64,000 nucleotides of DNA from the NCBI RefSeq assembly GCF_964355755.1, contig NC_092672.1, positions 21,264,501-21,328,500 of the forward strand. The letters are read 5' to 3'. Below, piece after piece: positions 34,515 to 47,844 of the stretch. The position numbers were made by a program, and so were the translations under genes. Position 1 is the first letter of the stretch, and each line of letters starts with the position of its first letter. This stretch comes from Antedon mediterranea (lineage: Eukaryota > Echinodermata > Crinoidea > Comatulida > Antedonidae). Under the pieces are notes generated by a model that was given only the letters and a program-made list of their open reading frames with translations, was not told the DNA's origin and did no database searches.

Positions 34515-35465
34515 ATATATGGTATTTTCACCCACCAGATACATTCTCTCATACAACAAATGATAATGGACATGTTCATTATTTATATATGTATTGTCCC
34601 CCTGAACAATTTATTTTTACATTTATTTGTTGATTATGCCATTTTAATATCATATAATAGTTATCCACTTTGACCAAAACTTGGATTGGAAAAAAAATTA
34701 TTTACCTGAAAAAACTGTAATTTAAATTGCCTGCCATACCAATGGATTTTTGGTTTGGTGTCATTTTAGTGAAAACATGATTTTTTCTTCTTTTTTTCTA
34801 CGCAATTGATTAACTTGATTAAAACTACAAATAACCTATGAAAGTCTGATTTTATTAATCTTCATTTTTCATGTTTTTGGGGGACAATACATCTTTAAAA
34901 AAACATAACCTAATGTCCTTGTTCTACATGGAACCCCCGCAGTTTAAACGCGGACAAAACCACAGAAGAATAGCTTCTCTTTGTCGAGCTATATTTGCTC
35001 ACTTTATTTCTATCCATCCGTTCACCCGGTAAACTAAAATAAAAACAAACAGAGAAACAATTGACACGGCGCCATGAAGCACGTCTCTAACGTATACTAC
35101 GGCTTATCATACATAATTCGTCGTTAACATGGGCATACTATCATCATTATGTCTATCAAACCTAACTAATTCATAAGTAAATAATAATATATAAGATTGT
35201 CTCCACACGGAGCATTAAAGGTGTACGACAACGTTAATACAACGTATCGCCTATTGTGCACAGCTCTCATACCATGAACAGTGACTACAAGACAACAAAC
35301 CGTGACTAGCATTATTTACATATCAAGGTATCAAGGTACATACATAACATGACTCCCTGCAAAGATAAATTATGAAACTGACAGTATCATCACTTTTGCT
35401 TTGTATACACAACAATAGTGGCTCCTTGACGGGGAATTGATTACAATAATACTAACTACTGACAT
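34515..35465. other. Non-coding stretch
   Basis: No recognised gene. A short segment (34840-34895) resembles, in reverse orientation, the sequence near 1440-1490 (AATCTTCATTTTTCAT and GGGACAATAC against GTATTGTCCC). Confidence 0.4.
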
Positions 35466-35469
35466 TCAA

Positions 35470-38400
35470 TGATTGAAGTTTCTCCTTCATCTAATGTTCA
35501 AGCAGTATTGTTATAATGTTTTTTTATTGTCCTATAATTTCACACATAAATTAATTATTCCCTCAGATTTGAAATCAAAATAAAATGTACATTGACTTAG
35601 TAATGTATTTAATAATTGCCCTGATTCAATACACAACTATTAATTTAGATTGTATACTGGCTTTTTCTTTTATCCAAATGTACATATGAAAAACATAAGC
35701 ACTCATTTTGAGGACTTGTGATGAGTTGAAAATCAAATAACAATATTATCAAGTTAAAGTTCAATACAATTTTTTTCTTAATGGTCAAATGAATACAAAA
35801 CAGAAAATATAGTTCACTATGTCGGTTGGTCGGTCTGTCGGTCTGTCTGTCGGTCCGTCGGTCCGGTATCACTATGCGTTTTAGCACGCGACTTATGGCT
35901 GTTGCCCTTGTTTTCGTAATAGTCAAATGAATACAAAACAGAAAATATATGTAAGTTACACAATTTGTTTAAAAAGTAGCATGAAAACATATAAAATAAA
36001 ATACATGATTAAAGGTAATGACCATTACAGGAACCAGAACTTAAAATAAATAAATAAAATCAACAGAAATATAGAAAATAGCATATTATTTTCATCAGAA
36101 AAATTATTATAAAACAGTTTTTCTAATTAGAAACAATGGTTAAATCAAGACTATTCCACTTATATTTGAGGTAAAACATAATTTTTTGTTTAAAATAATT
36201 GCCAAACTCTGCAATCCTCCAAAACACATCGCAAACCTCATTTAAACAACAAAAAAGTGATTGAATAAGTAGTGTACAACTCACTTGGTTTGTCAATTAA
36301 AATGTAAATATATTTTTGTTAAATACTTAAATTTGTGGTTAAGCATCATTTTTGGGTTTAAAAAATAATTTCTAAGCCTTCACTCTCGAATTAGAGGGGG
36401 CGTAATCACCAGCCCAAACAATGTTACAGTACTGTATAAGTAAAACATTTTATTTTAATTTCTTTAGAATACTAATAAATTTAGATATTTTATTTGATAA
36501 AAGTTGTTGGCAGCCAATAATCCAATTAAAAGACCAAGGAATGCTTCACTTATTAATTTTCCATTACAAAAATATAACAATTGTTGTGTTTAAGTTTATA
36601 TCTAATACAATTTGTTTTAGCCGTATAAATTAATAATTGGTTTGTAGTGAACCATTCACTAGCTTACTTAACTCTAAATTTAAAAAGTTTAACAATACAT
36701 CAATATTGATATAAAGTTGTATATAGCGAAACAACTTGAAAATATCATGTATAACAACATCAAAAGTTTCTTGATAAATCTAGAAAAGTACTTAATAAAA
36801 TTAATTGTTTTTAAATGCAGTATTAACAGAATTAGAGAGTTTAGGAAAGGCATGACAAGTGGTATGGTATGCATACAGTACATATTTCAATATTTTTTTT
36901 TAAATGGTTAAAATTAAGATTGGTAAATATTAAAATATAAAGTACTGTATATCCGTTTTGAAATACAAGATTAACTTAAAATTGTAATATGATTAGGTAA
37001 ATAACCCATCATGAATGATTAATTAATGGCGTATGTGAGATGGCTTATAATTAAGGAGCAACCTTTTTAAGAATCATGCTCTAAACCTTTACTAGAATTC
37101 AAATTACTAATTATATTAAGCACTTCTGTTTCAGATATAAATGAGAGGCTTTATGGGAGGTAGTAATTAAGAGATTAGGTCTTTGGTATTTTTAGGTTAT
37201 AATTACAGAGTTTTACACATTTTTGAAAAATAATTTAATTACATTCTGGCTAATTAGGTTTGTATCATAAAAATATTCATCAATCATTTTTTAAACATGA
37301 GGTGTATTTTTACTTTCTTTACCGGGATTAATTACAGAATGTATTACTTCTCATTTGTTATGTTACATTTAATCTGATTGAATTTAGTTTCGTAGCATTT
37401 TTTTCTTTGAAATTTTACAGAGTGCAGTAATATTGTTGCTATACTTTTTATATCTTGAGATATTTGAACATTTATGAATTTGTTTAAGTTTATGCTTATG
37501 TTTACTAACTTTGTTTAGATGGTGTAGGTAGAGTGGTGTCATCCATAGTTGTTTTAGTGTTTGGTTTTTTTTTTCATGAACTGCAAAAAGTATATAAAAA
37601 AATGTATCCAACATTAGAATTAACTGTATAGTTTAGATGAATCAGTTTGAGAAAGATCAAAGCAAAATGCCCCTATATCTCTATATGTGCGAAAAGGGTA
37701 AAAACCCCTTAATGCAGGCTACCGTTAGACCACCTCTGGGCCTAGTAAAATTGCAGTAATATTACCGTCACGGTCGTACTGTAAGCCTGATCTGTGTGAA
37801 GAGTCCACGATATAAGGCCTGCTTACGCAGCGAAGCATTGATAAATTTGGGACATTTTACTTGATTGAGAAAGACTGTGGCAATTATTTTAGGCCAAATT
37901 ATTAGATTATATCAATATATATTTTTTTAGGTTAAATAATACAATGGAAGAATACGGGCAATAATAATAAAAATATAACAGATGTTGGTCCAAAGATTAT
38001 TTAACTTGCTGTAACGTACGTAAGCCTAGGCCCTAGTTAGCATAGTTCTAGCGGGAATATCCTGTGGTGTGCGCGCCTGGTGCTAGCTCATAACAGCTTC
38101 TGATAATTAAATTCGCGTCTATTTGTAGGCCTAATAGATTTTGTTTCTGTATAATGGCCATCACGATCGGGCAGTTTTAGCACGGAGTGGTGTTGGGCAT
38201 ATTGCCGTAATTCTATGTGAAAAGGGCTTAATTCAGTCTGAATGGTCAGACGTCAACCATAATCAATTATTTTTTAAATAGGTAAATGATCAGAGATGTC
38301 TGAATTGTACCGATACCCAATAAAATATCAAAATTGGTAGGCCTATTGTTTGTTTAAAAATAATCAATAAGTAATTCTGCATTAGTTTTTGTAATTCTCG

Positions 38401-38805
38401 TTGGTTTAGAAATCGTAGGGAAAAAAGTACAATAGTTGATAAGATGATATAAAACAATTATTAAATAGATTATGCTTATTAAATTTGATTAAAACAATTT
38501 TAATTAAAATTAAAATTTATAATAACCGCAAAATGTTCTCTATGTTATTTAGATTTCAGTTGACTTGTAAATAAAGCCAATTATAGAATTCTTTTTTGTT
38601 TAATGATTTATAAAAAGCGAATCTCATATAGTTCTTTTGTCAATAATAAATCTGGTTATATTTTGTAATAAAAAAAATCAATAATTGTGTTCTGAAATGT
38701 TCATAACAGTTTTATTAAATACATTATGCGTATGACAAAGGTGGTGATTTGTTTAGAATTTCTGAATCATAAACTATCAATTGTACATTGTACCTACTTA
38801 CTGTA
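35470..38805 (-). mobile_element. Repeat R1, copy 2: decayed LINE sequence
   Basis: Collinear with 18031-20745 over most of its length, with extra inserted segments (37690-38270, which includes AAAAGGGTAAAAACCCC and TATTACCGTCACGG). The RT palm remnant near 36780 is further decayed. It is followed by R7. Confidence 0.65.
35812..35950. repeat. (CGGT)n-bearing insertion flanked by about 30-bp direct repeats
   Basis: TCAAATGAATACAAAACAGA with its flank stands at 35786-35811 and again at 35924-35950. Copies 1 and 3 of R1 have it only once. The inserted part has TCGGTCTGTCGGTCTGTCTG-type repeats and GCACGCGAC. A similar GGTCGG run occurs in R4. Confidence 0.65.
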
Positions 38806-40260
38806 AGTCATGACCAACATATAGTATATATGTTTAAAGATTACCATTTTTAATCATTTTCCTTCATTAAATGCTTTTTCTGGATGTCGGCAGCCGGCAT
38901 AAAAGTGTGTTGCCTTCATAGCCTTAGCTTTTCGAATTACAATGGATCTCTGCGGTTGCGCCTATAAATGATAATGTGTCTTAGGCATACTGTAGATCTT
39001 CACCTTGGTTTTTCCAGTTCAGTGTGCATTTTTCAATCAAAATATTATTTAAGCCAAGATCAGTTTTAAATATGTCCTTTACAAGTTGCATTGGATCTTT
39101 TCCTTGATGTCACCAAATCTTAGGCTGTAGCTTCTAGAATGCCTTTCAACTCGTAGCAATTCAGCTTCCATGTAGCTATTGTATCCTGATCCTGTTTAGA
39201 TTTAATGTTTCACACATTCATGTCAAATTATCCGTTGTAGCTTTAAATTTATCCTTAAGTTTTACTTTGAAGTTCCATAACATTTCTGTTTAGCAATGCT
39301 TGTTAGCCTTGCTTTAGTGATGCTCTTTCCTTGTCAATCCTAGTATTTATCAGCTGCTAAGCTACCCATTTCACCACTCAATGCATTCATTCAACATTTT
39401 TTACTTGGGGTACCCGAGTCTAGGACTCTCTCTTCTTTTCCATCTGGACACTACAGAGCCAACTTTCAAGTCCTACTAGTTCTTTACGCATTGTCTGCCA
39501 GCTCTGAAACATTGCATGCATATACTAGGGGAATAGGTGAACAAAGCTATAGAGAGAAAATGTTCATTATTCAATCGTCAATTATGACGTCATAAACATG
39601 GTACCAATCGGAAAAAATGCGATTTATAAAGTACTACTCCTCCCTTATTCGTTGTAGTACTTCTGCTCCCGGAAATAGCAAAAAATAGCCGTATTTGGTA
39701 GCAAGGTTATTGATGTGTATGTGACGTTACATCCCGTCTTCTGACGTCATTACAGCTTCTTTTGCTGTACCCCGAGTATCGCACATTCGTGCTTGTTTAT
39801 TCATAGCATGTTCAGTAGGCTCAGTTTTTTTACCTATACTATGAATTTGTGTTTTTCTTGTATTCATAGTTCGAGATAAAGCACTAATAATGTGTTATGA
39901 ATACTCAGGCTTATATTCTTAGTAAAATGTAATTACTTTAGACTTGCAGAATTATCAACTGTTGGGAATTAAATATTATGCAGAGCAAGTATGTCTTCAC
40001 TCAGAGATGTCCATAGCACTTTAATTTTACTGTAAATAAGAATTTGAGTTCTCTACACTAAGGTTATTCACATGACAGTATGTAATAGTGATATGTAAAA
40101 GGAATTTAATAATAAATCATAATCAACAGAAATATAAAAATAATACATTACAAGGGCCTATACATTTTATATTACACAGTGCCCTCACTCATCATTTATT
40201 TTACTTTTTAAAATTTCTTTTTTGTTCGCACTTTCAGTACCAGTGTACTGTTCAACAAAA
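38806..40260. repeat. Repeat R7 copy 1 with R2 fragment
   Basis: Homologous to 48820-48850 plus 62966-63860. Landmarks are TATATGTTTAAAGATTACC, GATGTCGGCAGCCGGCATAA, CAACTCGTAGCAATTCAGCT and AGAGATGTCCATAGCACTTT. The join TGTTTAAAGATTAC at about 38830 is the empty target site of the outer transposon. 40140-40260 is an R2 fragment. Confidence 0.8.
39398..39803. mobile_element. About 400-bp MITE-like insertion in R7
   Basis: Absent from the other R7 copy (63505-63520). The ends ACTTGGGGTAC and GTACCCCGAGT are inverted repeats with one mismatch. It contains two TGACGTCA/ATGACGTCAT words. The TSD is unclear because it sits in a T run. Confidence 0.6.
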
Positions 40261-40264
40261 ACCA

Positions 40265-43200
40265 ATGTACTTGACAGTGATTATTTTGCTTTTTATTTAA
40301 AGAAAGAAATTAACAAACACAAATAAAAAATAAAACTTGGTATACTAAAATCCGTGAATAAGTGCATATATTAAAAGCTTTGGTTGCAGTTCAAGTTAGT
40401 TGACCAATAACCAGTAATTTGTTTAGTTTTGAGTAGGTGTACTGTAATAATATCATAGGCTATAAAACATGTACATTTACTATCAACATTTATATCCTGA
40501 TGAATTTCAACATTTCTTAAAAGCTAAATGGAACTTAGTCTACAACCTAGTTTTCCTGATAATATCTATCTGAGATCAAACTTTTTACACTTATTGATAG
40601 ATTTGTTTGATAATAAAACAAAGGGATTGTCATTGGCAACCCTTATCACCATGGTTAGGAAAAGACTGAATAACACAAATTGTAAGACTGTTCGTTTCAT
40701 GTCCAGGATTTGAATTATTTATTTGTTATGCGGGGTAATTACTATTAGTCAATCAATGAATTCTACTACAAATAGAAATATGTTGTAAATGCAATATTGT
40801 GGGCATGCAATGCATGTGGCGGGGCGTTTACTCAAGGAAATAGTCCAAATGATGTTCTATAGGGACGTAATATTCGTGGGGGATTATTCAAAAGAGGGTG
40901 TTTAATCAAATTGTCATCCATGCACCCTACCAGGTCCCCATCTCTGAAACCTATCAGCACCACAACCACACAGGTTCAGTACATTTTCTAGTAAAAAGAT
41001 CCCCACCTTCAATAACAACCCAGCAAATGGGCATTTGATATGGAAACACAATCTAAAATGTTTGTCACCGAAGTTGAGCTTGAGTGACAGTCGATACTGA
41101 AACACACATGGAATTTGATTTAGTGATTTGAATAAAATAAATTTAATTAATTTCAAACAATGACAATTTATTTAATTTATTTAAAAATTGATATTAAAAT
41201 ATAAAGCATTTTGTTCATTTAATCTGGGGATGGTAATGGGGTAAAAAATAAATAATAATTTAACTATAAGCTAGTAAAATAGTTTGTTTAGCAGAATTGC
41301 TATCGAAGTTTACTCAATAATATAGTTCTGCTTTTACCACTATTACATTCTTGAATGATTAATTAACACCAAACATGTTGAGTGCTTTCTGCCTTTTTAG
41401 CTTACATACATTTTGCCATTTTGGTGCTTAATATCAGGTGAATAGTGGTAAAGTTGGCACCACCTGCAGTTGATTGAAAGTATCAGTTAAATGTTCTTGA
41501 TTTTAATTTCCAGGGCATAGACCTATAATCATTGATACAACTGAAGTATCATAACCCTTATCTATCTTATCTAGTTTGTTAACTCTTCTCAAAATGAATT
41601 CACAAGGTTCTTCTAGATAGTGTAGTGTTTTTTAGTTTGTTTTTTTGATCACTTGCCTAATTTCAGGTCTTGAAATTTAAAAATGAATATTTGGTTGAAA
41701 TAAATGAAAAAATGATGAAAATGAGAGCCTCTGTTTAGGCTGTACACTTTTATGTTTCAAACAGTATAGTTGTAAAACAAAATGTTAATGATAATGGTTT
41801 ATTACATTTTATAGACATGTTATTATGGCTACGTATGGCTGTGTATTAATTATATAAACAGTTTAATTTTCTATTAATACCAAACATGTTGGATAATCAT
41901 TTGACTAATATCAAAACAAGTTTATTGTTTAATAATATTTTGCTTTTATAAATAATCATAGTTATATCTAAATAAAATACCAAAAAGTAATGAATTTATT
42001 ATTAAAAGTATTTATTATTCCAATACACAACAAATTAGTTTTGCTTATTATTACTCTGAATCTTTTTAGTTTCTTTGTAATAATAGTTAATTCTTGTTTA
42101 TATTGTTTTAAAAGTATTTGTACTAAAAAAATATTAGTTTAATAAGTAGTATTTTTAATGATTTCAGTAGGCTGTGAATCATTTTAGTTGTATGCCTAAT
42201 TACTGTAATTATACCATAAATTGTCAATATTATCTTATAGTTTAAAAAGTATAAACTAAAATATAATAAATTAAGACTCTTTGTACACATGTTGTACATC
42301 ATTGCTTTTTTTGTTGTTGTACATCATTGCTTTTTTATACCGTTGCCACCGCATTTTCGGTCTTTGCAATACCCATGTTTATACTGTTATATACATTAAT
42401 ATCTTTCCTTTTTTAATAGTGCCATCTATGTTTTGATATTTTCCACAAATGTTATAGTGCACGCTATTAGTGTGGACATAACTAGCATAAAACCTCTCAA
42501 TATTTCATTTGTTCAAGTTGAGATGTCATATACTTTAATTCATCGTTCACATCAGCAGTTGATTGAATGTAATGTTTAAATATTATCTACTCAACAAATA
42601 TGTTCCATTTGTATAATGTACAGTACAGTAAGCATTAGCAAACCTTTACATTATTTTTCTTTTTGCGCATTTAAATACCCTATAAAGTATGAATACACAT
42701 GTGGTTGATAACCACAATAAAATAAAATATAGATAAATTGGCCAGACAAATTGGTACGCATACTGGCCCACATCTTTCTGTTTCACTACATTATACTGGT
42801 ACTGCCAGTAACTGCTGCTGCTAATAACTTTATCAATTCCAATAATTCAGACAACAATGAATACAAATAAAAAACAACAAAAAAAAACAACTTTTTAACA
42901 TAAGAAAGACTTTCTGAGATAACAGTTTAAAAATCAGTAGTAAACATTTTGTGTAACATAAATATAGTTTGAATTACTAGACTATAGTACTATGCATATT
43001 CTGAGTGGCATTACTCACTAAGGTTGGAGTGACCCACTCATACCCATACATTCTAGTGAACAAAAAAATGTATAATTTTTCATGAGCCTTCGTTGTACAG
43101 CAGCAGCCGACAAGTACTCGCTAATCAAAAAATTCATTATCTATATATACCCCATTCGCCAAAAATATTTACCATAGAAGAAGGATTGTTTTGACCATTA

Positions 43201-44863
43201 ATTATTCAATGATATATCTGACGGTAATTATACTTAGCCCCTATGTTGACAGCCAAAACATTGTTTATTGAACATAGGTCAAACTAATGTCTATATACAT
43301 CTCATAGACTCTCTGTGCGCATGCCCAGTTTGAGTTTAAAAATTCCCATTTAGACTCTTTTCCCAGACGTGCTTTGAGGTGTGCTCATGTCCAGTTTGTG
43401 TTTCTAAGTACCCATTTTTTCAGCCTTAATAAACTATTATAAGCCTGCATTGTAAATGTTTCCTAATGCTTCCATTCTCCTGAATGTAACTGCCTACAAA
43501 AAAAAAATTGTTGTGTACTTTTTGAAAATTTACTTTTTCATTCATTTTATTTACTGAAGTATAAAACATTTCAATAGAATAAGCAATGATTGGAACATGT
43601 GATACAGCACTTTATTTGTTTATTGGTATATTCAGTATGCATGGTCTACTAGGAAAGTTGTATGTAGCCTCAGTGAATATTATTCACATCCTATACACAA
43701 TGTATATCATTCCACTGTTTGTCTTCAATGTTCATCAACATAATATATTAATATTTATTAGCTTGTTATAAAATCATTAGTTATAGGAATTATAGTATAG
43801 ATAATTGTTAGTTGCATTGAATCTTTTTCAAATGTTGGTATATATACATGTGAATAAATAATGTGTATTTCTTTGTTATAATTACTGTATAATGATTTAT
43901 TTCCAGTGATTTTTTTTATATCTTTGAATTAAAAAGAATAACAATTTTTATGAATTTGTTTTAATGTAAATTTTATTAATTTTTTGTAAGTCAATTCAAT
44001 AAGTATAACACAAATAATAAAGATCTTAAAATCTATTAAACTGTATAAATGTTAAGTTTGCATTTCTTATGTACTGTATTGATTTTCAGATTCAATATTT
44101 TTCACATTGATATGATTTGTTAGGTTCTTGGTATTCTGGCATCAGCCAAACCTTTACCCATTTTAATTCTCTGACAGGCTTGAGCTATCCAGGGAGGTAT
44201 AAAAATGGTCATGGTATTTCTAAAAACTGTCCATTTGATCTAACAACTTTAAAAAATGAAACAAATATGGTTCAAAAAGATGTCTACAATTAAATTATCC
44301 ATCTTTTTTTGTCAGATTAAACTCAAGATTAACATTGTTACAATCAATATTTAGACTAATATGCTACACTTGCAAGAACTTGTACTAGCTAAACTCCACC
44401 ACCACACCATAGAGCAATGGACTATTTCTTTGCTCTATCATCACATAAAGGATAATTAACATAATGAAGTTACTTAAACATGCCCCTGAAAGTAAAAGTT
44501 TGTATGCCAAACCTTCAATAATTTTATATTTAAAAAAATTTATATAAATAAAACTAAAATGTGATTGATAATTTAAATACCAGCAACAACATTTTGACAT
44601 TAAAATTGAAATAATACAAAATTGTATAAAAGTATATAACATAATTATCATATTTTTATAAAAATGTATACAAAAGTAGAAATCAAATTCTGAAAACTAA
44701 TTTGACTTGGTTACATTGCGTATGATGATGCAGTAAATAGTTGCAAATTGATTTTTGTAAAGTAACCCTCTGTATAAATTACATAACAAATGAATATGTG
44801 CAACTGTAAGATATAACCATGGAGAAATGATATAACCAATATTGTATGTATTTCATATTATAG
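40265..44863. other. 4.6-kb AT-rich stretch without recognisable genes
   Basis: Probably intron. Open frames at 40528-40713, 40914-41156, 43586-43771 and 44385-44651 are AT-biased and show no motifs. Near 43310-43410 a short imperfect duplication (GTGCGCATGCCCAGTTTGAG against GTGCTCATGTCCAGTTTGTG) is present. The stretch ends in the acceptor CATATTATAG. Confidence 0.5.
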
Positions 44864-44962
44864 AATGGTTGGACAGCTTTGCATTTAGCAGCAGCCAATG
44901 GAGCCACAGACGGTTGCAGTCTGCTGGTGAATGCAGGAGCAGGTGTCAATGTATCAAACAAA
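44864..44962 (+). CDS. Ankyrin-repeat exon (one 33-aa repeat)
   Basis: A 99-bp, phase-0 exon bounded by CATATTATAG on the left and GTAAGTCATC on the right. It encodes NGWTALHLAAANGATDGCSL, then LVNAGAGVNVSNK: N-G-x-T-A-L-H opens the repeat, AAANG starts the loop to helix 2, and LLVNAGA closes it. Ankyrin repeats stack as antiparallel helix pairs and mediate protein binding. One repeat per symmetric exon is the layout of large ankyrin-repeat genes and allows exon duplication without frame loss. Its likely partner exon is 12.8 kb upstream at 32055. The rest of the gene lies outside the window, so the full protein is unknown. Confidence 0.85.
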
Positions 44963-45588
44963 GTAAGTCATCTTCATTATTATTCATTGTAATTTTTAAA
45001 TATATAACATTTTATATTTTAAACATAATGATATTTTGGGTAATAATATTTAATGTATAAAACTCCATTGATGCTGAAATTGGCATAATTTGAAGATCAA
45101 TATATTTTTTTCTCTGATACTAGTCATGAAAATTGCTATGACACTACATTAACATTTTGTCATGTATTTCCATTGAACAATTAAAACAATGAAAATGATA
45201 GTGTCAATTTTACTTAACTAAACTACAGCAACATGCTATATGCACAATTGAAATATATCATCCTTATTCCAGTATTGATATACAGTAATTTAAACAGTAT
45301 TATGAAGACTACAATTTTTAACAATTTTAATATTTCTTTAGATCATTATGATTTTGTATATCTGAAAAGTTCATTTTTTACCAAAATGTTTTAATAACTT
45401 TTGAAACAGTATGATTCTACCTATATATCACATAGAGGTACAAATGATCAAAGATGCTAGTTGATAGACATATAAACTGTATTCATTTATTTTATAATTA
45501 TCATCATACTCATTTGCCATACTCTCCTTTATTCCTTTCAACAACATCACCACCAACTCCAACCACCTCCTGGTTATAGTCACCTTTG

Positions 45589-45779
45589 GGGATCCCTTTG
45601 GGGACCCCTTTGGAAACAAGCCTCTGGGCTCAAAGGGCCATCCCCTGCTTTCCATGCTTTTTTCTTGTCTAGTCTTGTATTTTTATATTTAATGTTTCTC
45701 TTTTTATTTCATTTACATTATACTGTTTTATTTATTTGTACTGTATTTGGAAAGCAATAAATATTACTTACTTACTTAC
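45589..45779 (+). mobile_element. 190-bp LINE-tail or SINE insertion
   Basis: Absent from R6 copy 1, which reads GTCACCACCACCAATCCC at this point. It starts with two GGGGA(T/C)CCCTTTG repeats and ends GCAATAAATATTACTTACTTAC, that is, a polyadenylation-like word and a short tandem tail, as in LINE/SINE 3' ends. ACC is present on both sides. Confidence 0.6.
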
Positions 45780-46924
45780 CACCAATCCCAAGAATGATGA
45801 TGCAGAATTTGGTTGAGAGCTAAAGTGATCTGTTAATACACACCACAATTATAGTTCTTTGTTATTAGGTTGTAATTATTTTTTCCATATACAATATAAG
45901 ATACAGATAGTATATCTGCCACATGTATTCTTTCTTTATACTCAGGATTAACAAACATAAATAAAACTGAAATAGCGGCACAAATATAATTTTGTAAGTT
46001 ATTTACCGTAGCTAGTTTTTAACAAATCACCTTACATAATAATTACAGTATCAAACCACCATTACAATGTCATACAAAATGTAAAAATAAACAAATCATC
46101 ATTAGCATAACTAGGTGATGATTTGGAATATTTATAGTCTATTCAAAAAGATGTTTATTTCTTAACATTTATTTAAATATATCACACACACATAGTAAAT
46201 TATAGTAAATACACAATACAAATAAAGGGAAATTGTTTAACACTAAACAACCTAGAGGTGAAAAACAACAAAGAAAAACAAAAAAGTTGAACTAGACTTA
46301 AATGTTATACACAACTGTAACAATTTCAGAGTGTATCCAACATTTAACATTATTAAATATTTTAGACCACTGACAATGGTGATCACCAGTGCTTTGCAAA
46401 GTCTGCAGTTGCACTTTATCATGTTTTATTCATTCATATTTATCTCCATCATCCAACTTTATCAAACAAAACATTTTTGAGGATAAACATACAGTAGCTA
46501 TACGTAAGGTTCAACTTTAATAATTTTAAGTTTAACATTTTCTAACATTAATGTTAAAAGATTACTTTTAAAAGAACTTATATAGACACATTTCAAATTT
46601 CAGTACAAGCTATTTAACAAAAATATACTTATGCCAAGTTATTGTAGCATAACTTTATATTTTAATCAATGGATGTAAATGACTTTGCATTATATAAATG
46701 TATTACAATTCTTTATAAACTCTTCATTGTTGCAGATCTATTTTAGTACAATCTTTTTTTTAAACTAATATTGACCTTGGTTCATCCTTGTTTCAGTTGG
46801 ATATTGTCCTATCTTTTCAATTTACATTCATGTTCACGGAGTAAATTAAAATTTATCTATTAAGATTAATTCAATAAAACTATATCCCATAACAATTTTC
46901 CTATGAATAAATAGATGGAATTAT

Positions 46925-47150
46925 TACCTCCGCCAAGGAGGTTATGTTTTCACCCCTGTATGTTTGTGTGTGGGTGTGGGTGCACGTGTATGTGTGTCTG
47001 TGAACAGCCTGAAGGCCACAGTTTTCATCCGATTCTCACCAAATTTGGCCACAATGATCTATGCCCCAAAACCTTGGACGAGTCCGATTGTAAGGGGAAA
47101 AGGTCATATTTCAAGGTCACAACTAATAAAAAACTATTTTAGTGCCTAGA
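46925..47150 (+). mobile_element. CCTCCGCCAAGGAGG element fragment
   Basis: It begins with the small hairpin CCTCC-GCCAA-GGAGG and GTTATGTTTTCACCCCTGTA, then a (TGTG)-rich run and ATCCGATTCTCACCAAATTTGG. I recall near-identical heads in dispersed repeats of many animals, but the family name is not certain. Two overlapping short open frames here are not genes. Confidence 0.5.
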
Positions 47151-47844
47151 GACCACAGTACACATATGGCTGAATGCATAACAACATTACTATAAGCCCA
47201 ATGACTGGGAAACCTTTAAAATGTGGCTTACCTTTCATTGGTCATGCTTTATAACAACCTACCTTAAACCCCTGCGTTAGCGGCTGAGGTAACACCAACC
47301 CAGCGAATGCTATGCAGTCCAAATAGATACTCATTGTACCCACAGCATAAAATATCCTTAAACAGCACGGCAGCGTCAATAGGACATCTTTCTAGCATGT
47401 GGCTACTAGTTGATTCCACTGACTAAATAGTGCTAAAGTGGTCCCATGCCTTCTACTCTCTATGTATAAAGACCCAGGTATCTGTGTCCAACAATAATTT
47501 CCAACCACCAATAGTTTTGATAGTTCAAACACTGAATTATTTAATATTTTAAATAAACCCAAATAAATTTACACTATCTAGTATTTTTGTAAAAAATTTA
47601 TAAAATATGCACTTAATGTTAATTTTCCTTTTACCCAAACCTTGTATTATTTTAGATAAAATTATGCAGATTTCATTTACAGTATTGTGGTACAAAACTA
47701 TGAAACAATCAAAGTCCTTCTGTTTCTGAATTATTTCTTGTAGATGTTAAAACTTTGATTAGTTTTATAAACTACACCTTTTCACCTTCTGTCAATTATA
47801 TAAGAATGTACAGTATTTATTCTGTTACTGACATTCAATGATTC

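Larger units (their letters stand above)
45150..47815. repeat. Long repeat R6, copy 2
   Basis: Collinear with 9656-12765 and followed directly by R1 copy 3. It starts about 190 bp after the ankyrin exon. It differs from copy 1 by a 190-bp insertion (45589-45779) and by replacement of the 0.95-kb stretch at 11165-12110 with an unrelated 0.22-kb element. Confidence 0.8.
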
